Of a stretch of 27,949 nucleotides of DNA, positions 16,724-24,041 are shown piece after piece; the stretch's first letter is position 1; the number at the start of each line of letters is the position of its first letter. Source of the stretch: JBCDBL01 sp039183635 (lineage in GTDB: Bacteria; Pseudomonadota; Alphaproteobacteria; Caulobacterales; Parvularculaceae); the NCBI GenBank assembly GCA_039183635.1, contig JBCDBL010000047.1:1-27949 (forward strand), read 5' to 3'. A model generated the notes under the pieces. It did not search any database and was not told the DNA's origin. It saw only the letters and a list, made by a program, of their open reading frames with translations. The position numbers and the translations under genes are program-made.

Positions 16724-16785
16724 GCTAATTCCCGTCCCAAGGTCATTTTGTCTTCTCGCCGCGCCGCGGCGCCCATGCTATCTCC

Positions 16786-17145
16786 ATGCATATGACGAAA
16801 ATTTCAGCATCTCCCGTCGCCCGAAACACGCCAGATGAAGTTCCCGCGGAAGCGTGCGAAACGATGGACGAGGTGCGGGCCGGCATCGATCGTCTCGACT
16901 GCATGCTGGTCGCGCTGCTGGCCGAGCGTCAGCGCTATATCGAGGCCGCAGGACGCATCAAAACCGATCGCAACACCGTGCGCTTGCCTTGGCGTATTGA
17001 GGATGTTGTCGCCAAAGTGCTTGCACAAGCCCGCGCTCAAGGGTTGTCGGAACGAATCGCTGAACCGGTTTGGCGCGAATTGATCGATCGGTGTATTCAA
17101 CATGAAGATGAGATCTGGGCGCACGCACATTTAGATAAGAAGTAA
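16786..17145 (+). CDS. Chorismate mutase, AroQ class (stand-alone)
   Basis: A 119-aa single-domain AroQ protein that should convert chorismate to prephenate for Phe/Tyr synthesis. The three-helix pattern is clear. Helix 1 has MDEVRAGIDRLDCMLVALLAERQRYIEAAGRIK, with the active-site R of VRAGIDRLD and the RIK lysine. The turn RLPWRIEDVVAKV follows, and the last helix ends EPVWRELIDRCIQHED. The isochorismate-pyruvate lyase PchB shares this fold and cannot be excluded. An in-frame ATG at 16792 is an alternative start; no strong ribosome site is seen. It is placed between lon and hupB, which are neighbours in many alphaproteobacteria. Confidence 0.85.
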   Translation: MHMTKISASPVARNTPDEVPAEACETMDEVRAGIDRLDCMLVALLAERQRYIEAAGRIKTDRNTVRLPWRIEDVVAKVLAQARAQGLSERIAEPVWRELIDRCIQHEDEIWAHAHLDKK

Positions 17146-17203
17146 AATAAATAAATTTTTACAGTATGTTAGGCGTTTTTCTTTAGTATTTGGATTGATG
17201 TCG

Positions 17204-17228
17204 GCCGCCTGCGGCGTGAATTTTTTTT
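17204..17228 (+). terminator. Possible terminator after the chorismate mutase gene
   Basis: A short GC hairpin (GCCG 17204-17207 with CGGC 17212-17215) is followed a few bases later by eight T residues at 17221-17228. The stem is short, so support is modest. Confidence 0.35.
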
Positions 17229-17256
17229 GACCTTTGCCCTGGCCGGACCGTAAAGT
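17227..17256 (+). promoter_or_regulatory. Promoter of the HU gene
   Basis: TTGACC at 17227-17232 and TAAAGT at 17251-17256 are separated by 18 bases and lie 47-76 bases before the HU start, a normal housekeeping-sigma layout. Confidence 0.5.
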
Positions 17257-17302
17257 TAATCATCTCACATTGTCTGAAATCCCGTATTCATAGGGGCTAT
17301 CC

Positions 17303-17575
17303 ATGAACAAGAACGAACTTATCGACCGCGTTGCGGATCTCGCCGATTTGTCCAAGGGCGACGCAAGCCGCGCTGTAGACGCGGTGTTCGACGCTGTAAC
17401 GGAAACGCTGAAAGGCGGCGATGAGGTGCGCTTGGTCGGCTTCGGCACATTCGCCGTCACGCGTCGCGCCGCAACCACGGGCCGAAATCCGCGCACGGGC
17501 GAGCCGATTCAGATCAAGGCGTCGAACCAACCGAAATTTAAAGCTGGCAAAGGACTAAAAGACGCCTTGAATTAA
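17303..17575 (+). CDS. hupB: Nucleoid-associated DNA-binding protein HU
   Basis: A 90-aa HU-family histone-like protein. It has the helical dimerisation part MNKNELIDRVADLADLSKGDASRAVDAVFDAV and the DNA-binding arm signature GFGTFAVTRRAATTGRNPRTGEPI with the intercalating P in NPRTG, ending GKGLKDALN. It bends DNA and compacts the nucleoid. The position downstream of lon is the usual one in alphaproteobacteria. The start is clear (family start, AGGGG upstream). It is closed by a strong terminator, with tRNA-Val next. Confidence 0.97.
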   Translation: MNKNELIDRVADLADLSKGDASRAVDAVFDAVTETLKGGDEVRLVGFGTFAVTRRAATTGRNPRTGEPIQIKASNQPKFKAGKGLKDALN

Positions 17576-17600
17576 AGGCGTCGCCTTTGTAAGGAACAGG

Positions 17601-17630
17601 ACCGGCCGCTTTGCGGTCGGTTTCTTTTTT
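17601..17630 (+). terminator. Rho-independent terminator of hupB
   Basis: A nine-pair stem, 17601-17609 with 17613-17621 (one G-T pair), has a TTT loop and is followed by a T-rich run to 17630. Confidence 0.9.
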
Positions 17631-17648
17631 CGCGTATCGTTAATGCGC

Positions 17649-17724
17649 GGGCGGTTAGCTCAGTTGGTAGAGCGCTTCGTTTACACCGAAGATGCCGGGA
17701 GTTCGAGTCTCTCACCGCCCACCA
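17649..17724 (+). tRNA. tRNA-Val(TAC)
   Basis: A complete cloverleaf. The acceptor GGGCGGT (17649-17655) pairs with ACCGCCC (17714-17720), A73 is at 17721 and the encoded CCA at 17722-17724. The D-arm is GCTC/GAGC. The anticodon stem CTTCG/CGAAG has loop TTTACAC, anticodon TAC. The T-arm has loop TTCGAGT. It follows hupB, as in many alphaproteobacteria. Its 3' end is a plausible integration target for the island that follows, although no second att copy is visible in the window. Confidence 0.97.
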
Positions 17725-17938
17725 TTCCTCCATTTAGACTGCAAAACTCCGATAAAGCCTCGAAAGACAAAGCGATTTTCGAGTTCAAGCAGTCCAAAAA
17801 CCCTTCGTCCCGCGAATAGGGTGCTTTATCAGTAAACTTCATTGCATAAAGCGCTTCCATCACTTCCCGGGACTAAACACCTAGAACATCTTTCAGATCT
17901 GGTCATAGCTCCAAAAAAAGGTATTGGGACGAAGGTGC

Positions 17939-17955
17939 AAAACCGCTAAAAGCGG
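17939..17955 (-). terminator. Terminator of rtcA
   Basis: On the minus strand, CCGCT-TTT-AGCGG is followed by TTTTG, about 32 bases past the rtcA stop codon. Confidence 0.55.
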
Positions 17956-17986
17956 ACATGTTGATCGCTGTTCTTGCAAGCGTTTT

Positions 17987-19000
17987 TTAATGATCCACAC
18001 AGACTAAAAATTGATCTCGATCTTGCTCCTCGACTGTGATCTCAACATCAAGGAAGGTTTTTATAATTTCGGCATTGGTCTTAAAATGCAGGCTCGGGGA
18101 TGTCGTTGTGAAACTGCCGCCTGCGCCCCCCGCTAACGGCAGCAGCAGCTGATCAGCTAAAAATTCGCTGACGCTGACTTCGGCGCTCATGAACTTCTTT
18201 ACCTGACGACAGGCGCGGCGGGCGACGCGCTCGGCGGAAACGCCGTGTTCGCCAAAACCGACAAAAACCTCTGTACGGCCTGCGAGCTCCGCTCGAACAA
18301 ACAAGATGTTTCCCGGCCCAAAAGCTTCATAGGTTCGCTGATGCAGGGCCGCATCTTCGAGACCAAGTTCTTCCTTCACGGTTGCAAGCTCGCGCTCGGA
18401 AATCGAACTCGACAAATTTGCGACGGCGGCTTCAGCCGACAATGTGGGGGCAACGGCCTTTTCCAGCGAAATGGCCTGAGGCGTTTCCAAGGGCTCAATA
18501 AACGTTGTCCACTGACCGCCGCCGGCTGGATAAAATCCGCGACGGGCTAAATCGGTGCGCACGTCTGCTCCCATGAGACGCAACACAGGTAGAAAAGACT
18601 CCGTCAGAAACTCATAAGGCGGGGCGGCTTTGGCGTGTGTGCCGCCTCCAAATTGTACGGAGGAGGGGCCGTCTGCTTGCAGCAGAATTGGCACAACCGT
18701 TTGAAAAACCAGTCCCGTTGCGCCGGCTGTGCCGATATCAAATCGATAATCGCCCGAGCGGATGTCGCCGGGCGTGAACGTCAATTCGGTGGAAGCCAGA
18801 TCTGCGCCGGTCGCCTTGCCGCCACAGATTTCAGCGGCGGCTTTGACGCAGGTTAAGTGCTGTCGCAGGAGGCCGGGTTTTTTCCGGCCTCCGCGAATAT
18901 TTTTGATTTTAAAGGGCTGGCCTGTGCAGGCCGACAAGGAGAGGGCGGTTCGCAAAACTTGCCCGCCGCCTTCTCCTTTAGCGCCGTCAATGATGATCAT
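17987..19000 (-). CDS. rtcA: RNA 3'-terminal phosphate cyclase RtcA
   Basis: A 337-aa enzyme that converts RNA 3'-phosphate ends to 2',3'-cyclic phosphates through RNA-AMP. Family blocks: DGAKGEGGGQVLRTALSLS at the N-terminus, the signature RGGRKKPGLLRQHL, GTAGATGLVFQTVVPIL, GVSAERVARRA, LADQLLLPLAGGAGG, and the adenylated histidine H305 in SLHFKTN near the C-terminus. ATG 19000 is chosen over the longer form at 19021: it starts at the conserved MIIIDGAKG, lies five bases after the rtcB stop, and has AAGGGG nine bases upstream inside the rtcB end. It is the last gene of the rsr-rtcBA operon, which repairs RNA broken by endonucleases that leave 2',3'-cyclic phosphate ends. Confidence 0.96.
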   Translation of the reverse strand: MIIIDGAKGEGGGQVLRTALSLSACTGQPFKIKNIRGGRKKPGLLRQHLTCVKAAAEICGGKATGADLASTELTFTPGDIRSGDYRFDIGTAGATGLVFQTVVPILLQADGPSSVQFGGGTHAKAAPPYEFLTESFLPVLRLMGADVRTDLARRGFYPAGGGQWTTFIEPLETPQAISLEKAVAPTLSAEAAVANLSSSISERELATVKEELGLEDAALHQRTYEAFGPGNILFVRAELAGRTEVFVGFGEHGVSAERVARRACRQVKKFMSAEVSVSEFLADQLLLPLAGGAGGSFTTTSPSLHFKTNAEIIKTFLDVEITVEEQDRDQFLVCVDH

Positions 19001-19005
19001 GCCGG

Positions 19006-20223
19006 CTACCCCTTTACGCAAACGACCTGCCGCAGCGTGTGAACGATCTCCACGAGATCTTCCTGTGCAGCCATGACCGCATCGATGTCTTTATAGGCCG
19101 CCGGCGTCTCATCGACGACGCCTTCATCCGTTCGACACTCCACATGCGCAACGGCGGCTTTGTGCTCATCAACAGACACGACTTTTTTTGCCTCCGTCCG
19201 AGACATGACACGGCCCGCGCCATGTGAGCATGAGCAGAAACTCTCCGCATTGCCCAAGCCACGGACGATGAAGCTTTTAGCCCCCATCGATCCGGGGATA
19301 ATTCCCATCGCGCCCTTCGCGGCTTTTACGGCGCCCTTCCGGGTGACGAAGATGTTTTCGCCGAAGTGATTTTCCCGCTCCACATAATTGTGGTGGCAGT
19401 TGACCGCCTCCAGCTCAGCATCAAACTCACGAGCCAGCTCTTTTTTCACTGCTGCAATCACGTTCCGCATCATGACGGATCGATTGGCCAACGCAAAGTC
19501 CTGCGCCCAGCCGACAGCCTCGACATAGTCATCGAAATACTCCGTGCCTTCGACGAGATAAGCCAAGTCGCGATCCGGCAATTGGATGAAAAACCGCTCC
19601 ATCTCCCTCTGCGCGAGGGAAATAAAGTGCATCCCAATGGCATTGCCGACGCCTCGCGAGCCCGAGTGCAACATGAACCAGACCGATTGGTCCTGATCGA
19701 GGCACACCTCAACGAAATGGTTGCCTGTCCCAAGGGTTCCAAGGTGGTTCAGGTTATTCGTTTTTTTAAGCCGCCCATGTTTATCGGTAATGTTATCAAA
19801 CCGATCCACAAGACCTGTCCAAGCGTCAACAGACGCCTCCGGGGCTTCGCCCCACGAGCCTTTGTCCCGCTTTCCCCGCCCTGACGTGCGGCCATGCGGC
19901 ACTGCGGCCTCAATAGCTGTCCGAATGCCAAACAGATTATCAGGCAAATCGGACGCCTTCAGGCTGGTGCGCACCGCCATCATGCCGCAACCAATATCAA
20001 CGCCGACAGCGGCGGGAATGATTGCGCCCTTGGTCGGAATAACCGAGCCGATAGTCGACCCCTTGCCGACATGCATGTCCGGCATGACGGCGATGTGTTT
20101 ATGGATGAACGGCATGGATGCGGCTTTGCGCAACTGGTCAAGGGCTTTTTCGTCGGCCGGAACGCCGCGCGTCCACATTTTGACCGGAACGCCGCCGTCG
20201 TGCATCACATCATAATTTTGCAT
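19006..20223 (-). CDS. rtcB: RNA-splicing ligase RtcB (3'-phosphate/5'-OH ligase)
   Basis: A 405-aa GTP- and Mn2+-dependent ligase that joins 2',3'-cyclic phosphate (or 3'-P) and 5'-OH RNA ends. Metal ligands are visible: D76 and C79 in GVDIGCGM, H169 in GTGNHFVEV, H186 in LHSGSRGVGN, and a CHHNYVE block. The guanylylated histidine is H334 in CSCSHGAGRVMSR. Length fits bacterial RtcB (E. coli 408). ATG 20223 (MQNYDVMHDGG) is preferred over ATG 20241 because GGAG lies six bases ahead of it. The gene follows two tRNA-like RNAs and is nearly contiguous with rtcA. Confidence 0.97.
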   Translation of the reverse strand: MQNYDVMHDGGVPVKMWTRGVPADEKALDQLRKAASMPFIHKHIAVMPDMHVGKGSTIGSVIPTKGAIIPAAVGVDIGCGMMAVRTSLKASDLPDNLFGIRTAIEAAVPHGRTSGRGKRDKGSWGEAPEASVDAWTGLVDRFDNITDKHGRLKKTNNLNHLGTLGTGNHFVEVCLDQDQSVWFMLHSGSRGVGNAIGMHFISLAQREMERFFIQLPDRDLAYLVEGTEYFDDYVEAVGWAQDFALANRSVMMRNVIAAVKKELAREFDAELEAVNCHHNYVERENHFGENIFVTRKGAVKAAKGAMGIIPGSMGAKSFIVRGLGNAESFCSCSHGAGRVMSRTEAKKVVSVDEHKAAVAHVECRTDEGVVDETPAAYKDIDAVMAAQEDLVEIVHTLRQVVCVKG

Positions 20224-20255
20224 CTCACTCTCCATCTTCATTAATTAGAACAGGC

Positions 20256-20375
20256 GAGGGACAAGTGGGCGATAAGACAATCCTTAGAGATCTAAGGACC
20301 TGGACTTGAACCAGGACAGCCGCATACCCAAAAAGGAGCGGGCTCTACCAATGTAGTCCTATCAGGCATTCCCTC
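20256..20375 (-). ncRNA. Second tRNA-mimic RNA, YrlB-like candidate
   Basis: Minus-strand RNA between the Y RNA and rtcB. The outer stem GAGGGA/TCCCTC joins 20370-20375 with 20256-20261. Inside are a degenerate D-loop (TTGGTAGAGC near 20340-20350), a perfect T-arm (CCTGG, loop TTCAAGT, CCAGG) and, directly after it, a hairpin of TCCTTAG and CTAAGGA with a four-base loop at 20281-20298. That hairpin has the length of an acceptor stem closed on itself. The order of T-arm then closed acceptor repeats the permuted layout of the neighbouring RNA, but no convincing D-arm follows. The rtcB ribosome site comes shortly after. Salmonella carries two such RNAs, YrlB and YrlA, at the same place. Confidence 0.5.
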
Positions 20376-20387
20376 TACGAATTAAAA

Positions 20388-20526
20388 GGCCCGGGCGACA
20401 AGGGGGTGATGAAACATTCCCGCTCTACCACTGAGCTACGGGCCCCCAATGTTGGACCCGGCGGGATTCGAACCCGCGACCTGGCGATTAACAGTCGATG
20501 TAGTTCCATCGGCATTCGCCCGGACC
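20388..20526 (-). ncRNA. Y RNA (YrlA-like) with circularly permuted tRNA module
   Basis: About 139 nt on the minus strand, beginning 9 bases past the rsr stop. The ends pair in an 11-bp stem (20516-20526 with 20388-20398, one G-U) carrying GGCGAATG, which fits the Ro60-binding motif as I recall it for bacterial Y RNAs. Inside, in order, are a CGATG/CATCG hairpin, a canonical T-arm (20461-20477, loop TTCGAAT), and a 7-bp acceptor stem (20454-20460 with 20439-20445, one G-U) closed by an 8-nt loop. A canonical D-arm (20422-20436, GCTC/GAGC) and a GGG/CCC hairpin follow. This is a tRNA elbow read in circularly permuted order. TTTTAATT follows the last stem. It likely tethers Rsr to a nuclease such as PNPase, by analogy with Deinococcus and Salmonella. 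Confidence 0.82.
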
Positions 20527-20534
20527 TTAAACCC

Positions 20535-22088
20535 CTATAGTTCTATCTCCTCAATTCGGCGGACGAGCGCGTCGCCCGCAGTTTCACCATTTGCGAAATC
20601 GGAGATCATTCCAAACACGTCGTCGGAAAAACCACCGATATTCATGACGTCACGGCGCGCCTCGATTTGCGCCGTCCCGTAGGGGGCGATGTCGATGCAG
20701 ACCATCCGTGCTGACGCATGGCGTCGCTTCAACTTTCCCCATTCGCGCACCATTCCGGTTTGCCAACCATCCTGGCGTCCGTACCAGGATTGGTTATCCG
20801 ATACGAACACGACCAGATCCGGCTTCAAATTACGCCGATTGAGCCGCGCCAAAGGCGCAGAGCAATCGGTCGACCCGCCGCCATACCCGGCAAGAATCCG
20901 GGCGTTTGCAGCGACCCGATCACGCGGATCGAGTTTGACGTCATGCACTTTGCCGTCGAACGGCAATATGCTCGCGCCAGGATTTTTCCGCACAATCGCA
21001 GCGGCAATCAAAGCAGCGACGTCGATACAGCGCACGGCCGATGAAGCGCCTTTTCGCCAGCCCGTCACTGGACAACCCATCGACCCAGATACGTCCGGGC
21101 AGACCACAACACGCCCATCGATTGACGGAACATTGTCGATGGCCTTTTCCATCGCGGCGTCGAGCGCCTCCCGGATTGGGACCGGAACACGAGCATCAAG
21201 ATGGGTCGATGTGACCAACAACTGATACGGCAGAACGCGCGCTCGCGTGATCTCCTCTGCATCCGACAGCCGCGCCGCCAAGCGCTGCGTTGACCCTTTG
21301 CCCTCAAACACGCCGTGGCGGGCGAAGGTGTTAAGGTTCATCCGCAACATTTGCCAGCCGCCGCGCTCGGCGATCTTCGTCCACTGACGTTGCCCAAGCG
21401 GGAGCGATGTCAGCATTTGAAATGGCACATCCGGCAGCACGCCTTGACCATTCGCCTTTAGCGCCAACCAATCCTGCACGGCTTTGGGCAGCAAGGACGT
21501 GTCGGCAGGCTTTCCGATCAACCATGCGAGGAACGCCGAGCGACGTTCATCTTTTGGCTTTGGGTGCGCCATGCGAATAACATCCGCCAATGATGGGGCG
21601 TTCCCAACCGACGCACGCAACAGCGCTATGTCTGAGGCGTTGATCAACCAATCTGCGACTTCACGCTTCGGTCGTGAACCGAGTGAAGTTCGTCCGCCAG
21701 CCTGCCCAGAGCGCATGATTTGCGCAAAGGTGCGCAGCATACGGCCATTATCGATGACGCGTCGAAACGCAACCGAAAACAGCTGAGGGTCACGCGTGCT
21801 CAAAAGCGCCGCCAAAAACGCGGGCGTATCTTTCATCTTGCCTTTTGTACGGGCATAGATCGCGACTTTCGCGAGGAATTCCTCATCCACCGCCGCCGCC
21901 GCCTCCACGAGATCTGAAACCTGTGGAAGCGCATCCACATAAAACAGGTCGCCAAAGGTTCCTGTGACAGCCAGCTGCGCCAGCTTATGGCGGGCGTCGT
22001 AATCATATGCGGAGCCGCCGGCTTTGTTCACAGCCGTTGCTGCAGTCCGGCGGCTCCCTTTCGCCGCAAACACGGATTTGTTTGCCAT
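20535..22088 (-). CDS. rsr: Rsr, bacterial Ro60 (TROVE domain) RNA-binding ring protein
   Basis: A 517-aa Ro60 orthologue. The N-terminal two thirds is the HEAT-like TROVE ring (FLAKVAIYARTKGKMKDTPAFLAALLS, FRRVIDNGRMLRTFAQIMRSG). The C-terminal von Willebrand A domain carries a complete MIDAS motif: D332, S334 and S336 in CPDVSGSMG, T407 in GGSTDCSAP, and D431 in FVSDNQSW. Ro proteins bind misfolded RNA in the ring and Y RNA on its outer face. ATG 22088 (MANKSVFAAK) is chosen over 22097 because GAGG is nine bases ahead of it. It is first in the operon rsr - tRNA-like RNAs - rtcB - rtcA, divergent from rtcR. Confidence 0.94.
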   Translation of the reverse strand: MANKSVFAAKGSRRTAATAVNKAGGSAYDYDARHKLAQLAVTGTFGDLFYVDALPQVSDLVEAAAAVDEEFLAKVAIYARTKGKMKDTPAFLAALLSTRDPQLFSVAFRRVIDNGRMLRTFAQIMRSGQAGGRTSLGSRPKREVADWLINASDIALLRASVGNAPSLADVIRMAHPKPKDERRSAFLAWLIGKPADTSLLPKAVQDWLALKANGQGVLPDVPFQMLTSLPLGQRQWTKIAERGGWQMLRMNLNTFARHGVFEGKGSTQRLAARLSDAEEITRARVLPYQLLVTSTHLDARVPVPIREALDAAMEKAIDNVPSIDGRVVVCPDVSGSMGCPVTGWRKGASSAVRCIDVAALIAAAIVRKNPGASILPFDGKVHDVKLDPRDRVAANARILAGYGGGSTDCSAPLARLNRRNLKPDLVVFVSDNQSWYGRQDGWQTGMVREWGKLKRRHASARMVCIDIAPYGTAQIEARRDVMNIGGFSDDVFGMISDFANGETAGDALVRRIEEIEL

Positions 22089-22189
22089 TTTCTTCATCCT
22101 CTTGTTGACGAAGACACTATGACTTAAGGGAAAAAGCCAAAAAATAGAAAACTGAAAATTCTGAAATATGTAATAACTTCAATGTGTTG

Positions 22190-22226
22190 ATATATTTTTG
22201 GCAATTAGATCTATCAAAAAATATAT
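22190..22226. promoter_or_regulatory. AT-rich inverted repeat between rsr and rtcR, candidate operator
   Basis: ATATATTTTT (22190-22199) is repeated inverted as AAAAATATAT (22217-22226) around GGCAATTAGATCTATC. It lies 102-138 bases upstream of the rsr start and 35-71 bases before rtcR, a fitting place for an RtcR site. I find no matching -24/-12 (TGGCAC-N5-TTGC) sigma-54 promoter on either strand of this intergenic region. Confidence 0.3.
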
Positions 22227-22260
22227 ATGAAATAATATTGGTTTATCCTAACATATAAAT

Positions 22261-23841
22261 ATGAAACGCCATGTCCTCATAAGCTACGTCGGAACGAACC
22301 TCGATTCAGGCGCAAAACCCGACCGTTGGAATCGTTGGCGACCAACAGTGGCGCTTCACCAGCATGACGATCTTTTGATCGAAAAGACCATCCTTCTTCA
22401 TGGGCGGCGCTATCGGAAGCTCGCTGATCAAATCGCGGATGATATCGGGCTTGTCTCGCCGGAAACGGAGACAGAGTCGGTCATTTTCGATCCGCAAAAC
22501 CCATGGGATTTTCAGGAAGTCTACGAGCAGCTTTTTGACTTCGCGCTTGATCGGGATTTCGATCCTGCTGCGGATGACATTTTACTCAATTTAACGACTG
22601 GTACACACGTCTTCCAGATTTGCGCCTTTCTGTTGGCGGAAGCGCGTTACATTCCCGCAAAACTCATTCAATCGAGCCCAGGGTCTAAGAAAGAGCCTGT
22701 CGTCGGCACCTATCAGATCGTCGATCTGGATCTGTCTCGATATGACCGGCTGGCTCAGAGGTTTGAAGAAGAGCGGAGCGATGCGATCAGCTTTCTTCGG
22801 GGCGGCGTCGAAACAAAGAACGCCGCCTACGGTGAGATGATCGATCGGATGGAAAAGGTTGCGGTGCGGTCTGATGCGCCAGTGCTTCTGCTTGGGCCGA
22901 CAGGCGCAGGAAAGTCTCGCCTTGCTCGACGGCTCTATGAGCTTAAAAAATCACGTCACCGTGTTGAAGGTGAGTTTATCGATCTGAATTGCGCGACGGT
23001 TCGCGGCGAACACGCATTGCCGATGTTGTTCGGACAAAAGCGTGGTTGGAACGGCTCCACAGCAGAGCGAAAAGGCTTGCTTAAGGCCGCCCATAAAGGC
23101 GTCCTCTTTCTCGATGAAATCGAGGCCCTTGGTCTCGACGATCAGGCTATGTTGCTAGAGGCTGTGGAGTCAGGGCGCTTTTATCCGCTCGGCGCAGATC
23201 GCGCGACGGAAAGCCAATTTCAGCTCATCGCTGGTACGAGCGCAGATCTCGCAAAATTGGTTTCCGAGGGGCATTTTAGAGCAGATTTGTTCGCTCGACT
23301 GAACCTCTGGACCTTTCGGTTGCCAAGCTTGGCAGAGCGCCGGGAAGACATCGAGGTCAATCTAAATTACGAACTGACGCGGGCAATGGATCGGGAAGGT
23401 GAGCAGATGTCGTTCGCCGCTGATGCGAAACGGACCTACCTGAAGTTCGCTAAAGATCCTTCATCTGTATGGAGTGGAAATTTTCGAGATCTCGCGGCGT
23501 CCGCGACGCGCTTGGTGACGCTCTCTGAACGGAACCGGATCACCAAGTCGATTGTCGAGAACGAGATTGAAACACTGAAATCCCAATGGCGAGGCGCGTC
23601 ACAAGATGCGGACGAACAGCTTGTATCGAGGTTTATTGATGACGTCTCATCGATTGATCGATTTGATTTGGTTCAGCTTGCGGAGGTAATCCGGGTTTGT
23701 CAGGCGTCAAACTCTATGAGCGAGGCGGGGCGGAAGCTGTTCTCCGTATCACGTTCCAAGAGAACATCGTCAAACGATACGGATCGCGTGAAGAAGTATC
23801 TTGATCGGTTTGGGCTTGCTTTTGGGGAGCTCCGAAGTTGA
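22261..23841 (+). CDS. rtcR: RtcR, CARF-AAA+ transcriptional regulator of RNA repair
   Basis: A 526-aa regulator (E. coli RtcR is about 530 aa). Residues 1-180 are the CARF ligand-sensing domain, starting HVLISYVGTNLD with LNLTTGTH further on. The AAA+ domain has Walker A GPTGAGKS at 212-219 and Walker B VLFLDEIEAL at 281-290. The C-terminal region with EAGRKLFSVSRS and ND-DRVKKYLDRFGL is typical of RtcR. It is divergent from rsr, the usual layout for control of the repair operon. Odd point: the GAFTGA loop that contacts sigma-54 is not present. At that position the sequence reads GQKRGWNGSTAERKGLL (residues 258-274), one residue shorter than the canonical loop, although Walker motifs are intact. 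No clear ribosome site is seen before ATG 22261. Confidence 0.93.
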   Translation: MKRHVLISYVGTNLDSGAKPDRWNRWRPTVALHQHDDLLIEKTILLHGRRYRKLADQIADDIGLVSPETETESVIFDPQNPWDFQEVYEQLFDFALDRDFDPAADDILLNLTTGTHVFQICAFLLAEARYIPAKLIQSSPGSKKEPVVGTYQIVDLDLSRYDRLAQRFEEERSDAISFLRGGVETKNAAYGEMIDRMEKVAVRSDAPVLLLGPTGAGKSRLARRLYELKKSRHRVEGEFIDLNCATVRGEHALPMLFGQKRGWNGSTAERKGLLKAAHKGVLFLDEIEALGLDDQAMLLEAVESGRFYPLGADRATESQFQLIAGTSADLAKLVSEGHFRADLFARLNLWTFRLPSLAERREDIEVNLNYELTRAMDREGEQMSFAADAKRTYLKFAKDPSSVWSGNFRDLAASATRLVTLSERNRITKSIVENEIETLKSQWRGASQDADEQLVSRFIDDVSSIDRFDLVQLAEVIRVCQASNSMSEAGRKLFSVSRSKRTSSNDTDRVKKYLDRFGLAFGELRS

Positions 23842-23985
23842 CAAAAAATTCCACGCGTTGAGCTCCGCCGTACATTCTGCCTTGACATCTAAAGCATGCG
23901 GCAGTACATCATCAGCATTATGACTTTGCTGCTTTATTATTATAGCTAGATCGAACGTCACTGCGCCTATGTAGTAGGCGTATTC

Positions 23986-24005
23986 AAAGCCGCTTTGGCT
24001 TTTTT
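23986..24005 (+). terminator. Terminator downstream of rtcR
   Basis: AAAGCC (23986-23991) pairs with GGCTTT (23997-24002), followed by T residues to 24005. A second 6-bp hairpin, CGCCTA/TAGGCG (23964-23980), stands just before it. Confidence 0.6.
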
Positions 24006-24041
24006 CAACCTCAAAAAATTTAGTTACTCGGGCCGCTCTCT

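Noticed and set aside
17681..17863. 60-codon minus-strand frame ending in the tRNA-Val gene
   Set aside because: Its end is translated tRNA antisense (ERLELPASSV), a common annotation artefact; there is no start support.
17802..17935. Perfect 10-bp inverted repeat (17802-17811 with 17926-17935) between tRNA-Val and rtcA
   Set aside because: The arms are 114 bases apart with no transposase or att-like context; noted, but no function can be supported.
20340..20526. Reading the rsr-rtcB gap as ordinary tRNA-Asn and other tRNA genes
   Set aside because: The T-arm and D-arm sequences look canonical, but each supposed tRNA lacks its own matching half. The 11-bp outer stem and the acceptor pairing work only in the permuted Y RNA fold.
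22098..22260. Possible sigma-54 promoter TTGGCTTTTTCCCTTAAG upstream of rsr
   Set aside because: Only the -24 GG is present. The bases ten positions downstream are not GC and the -12 TTGC is missing, so the spacing and sequence do not fit.
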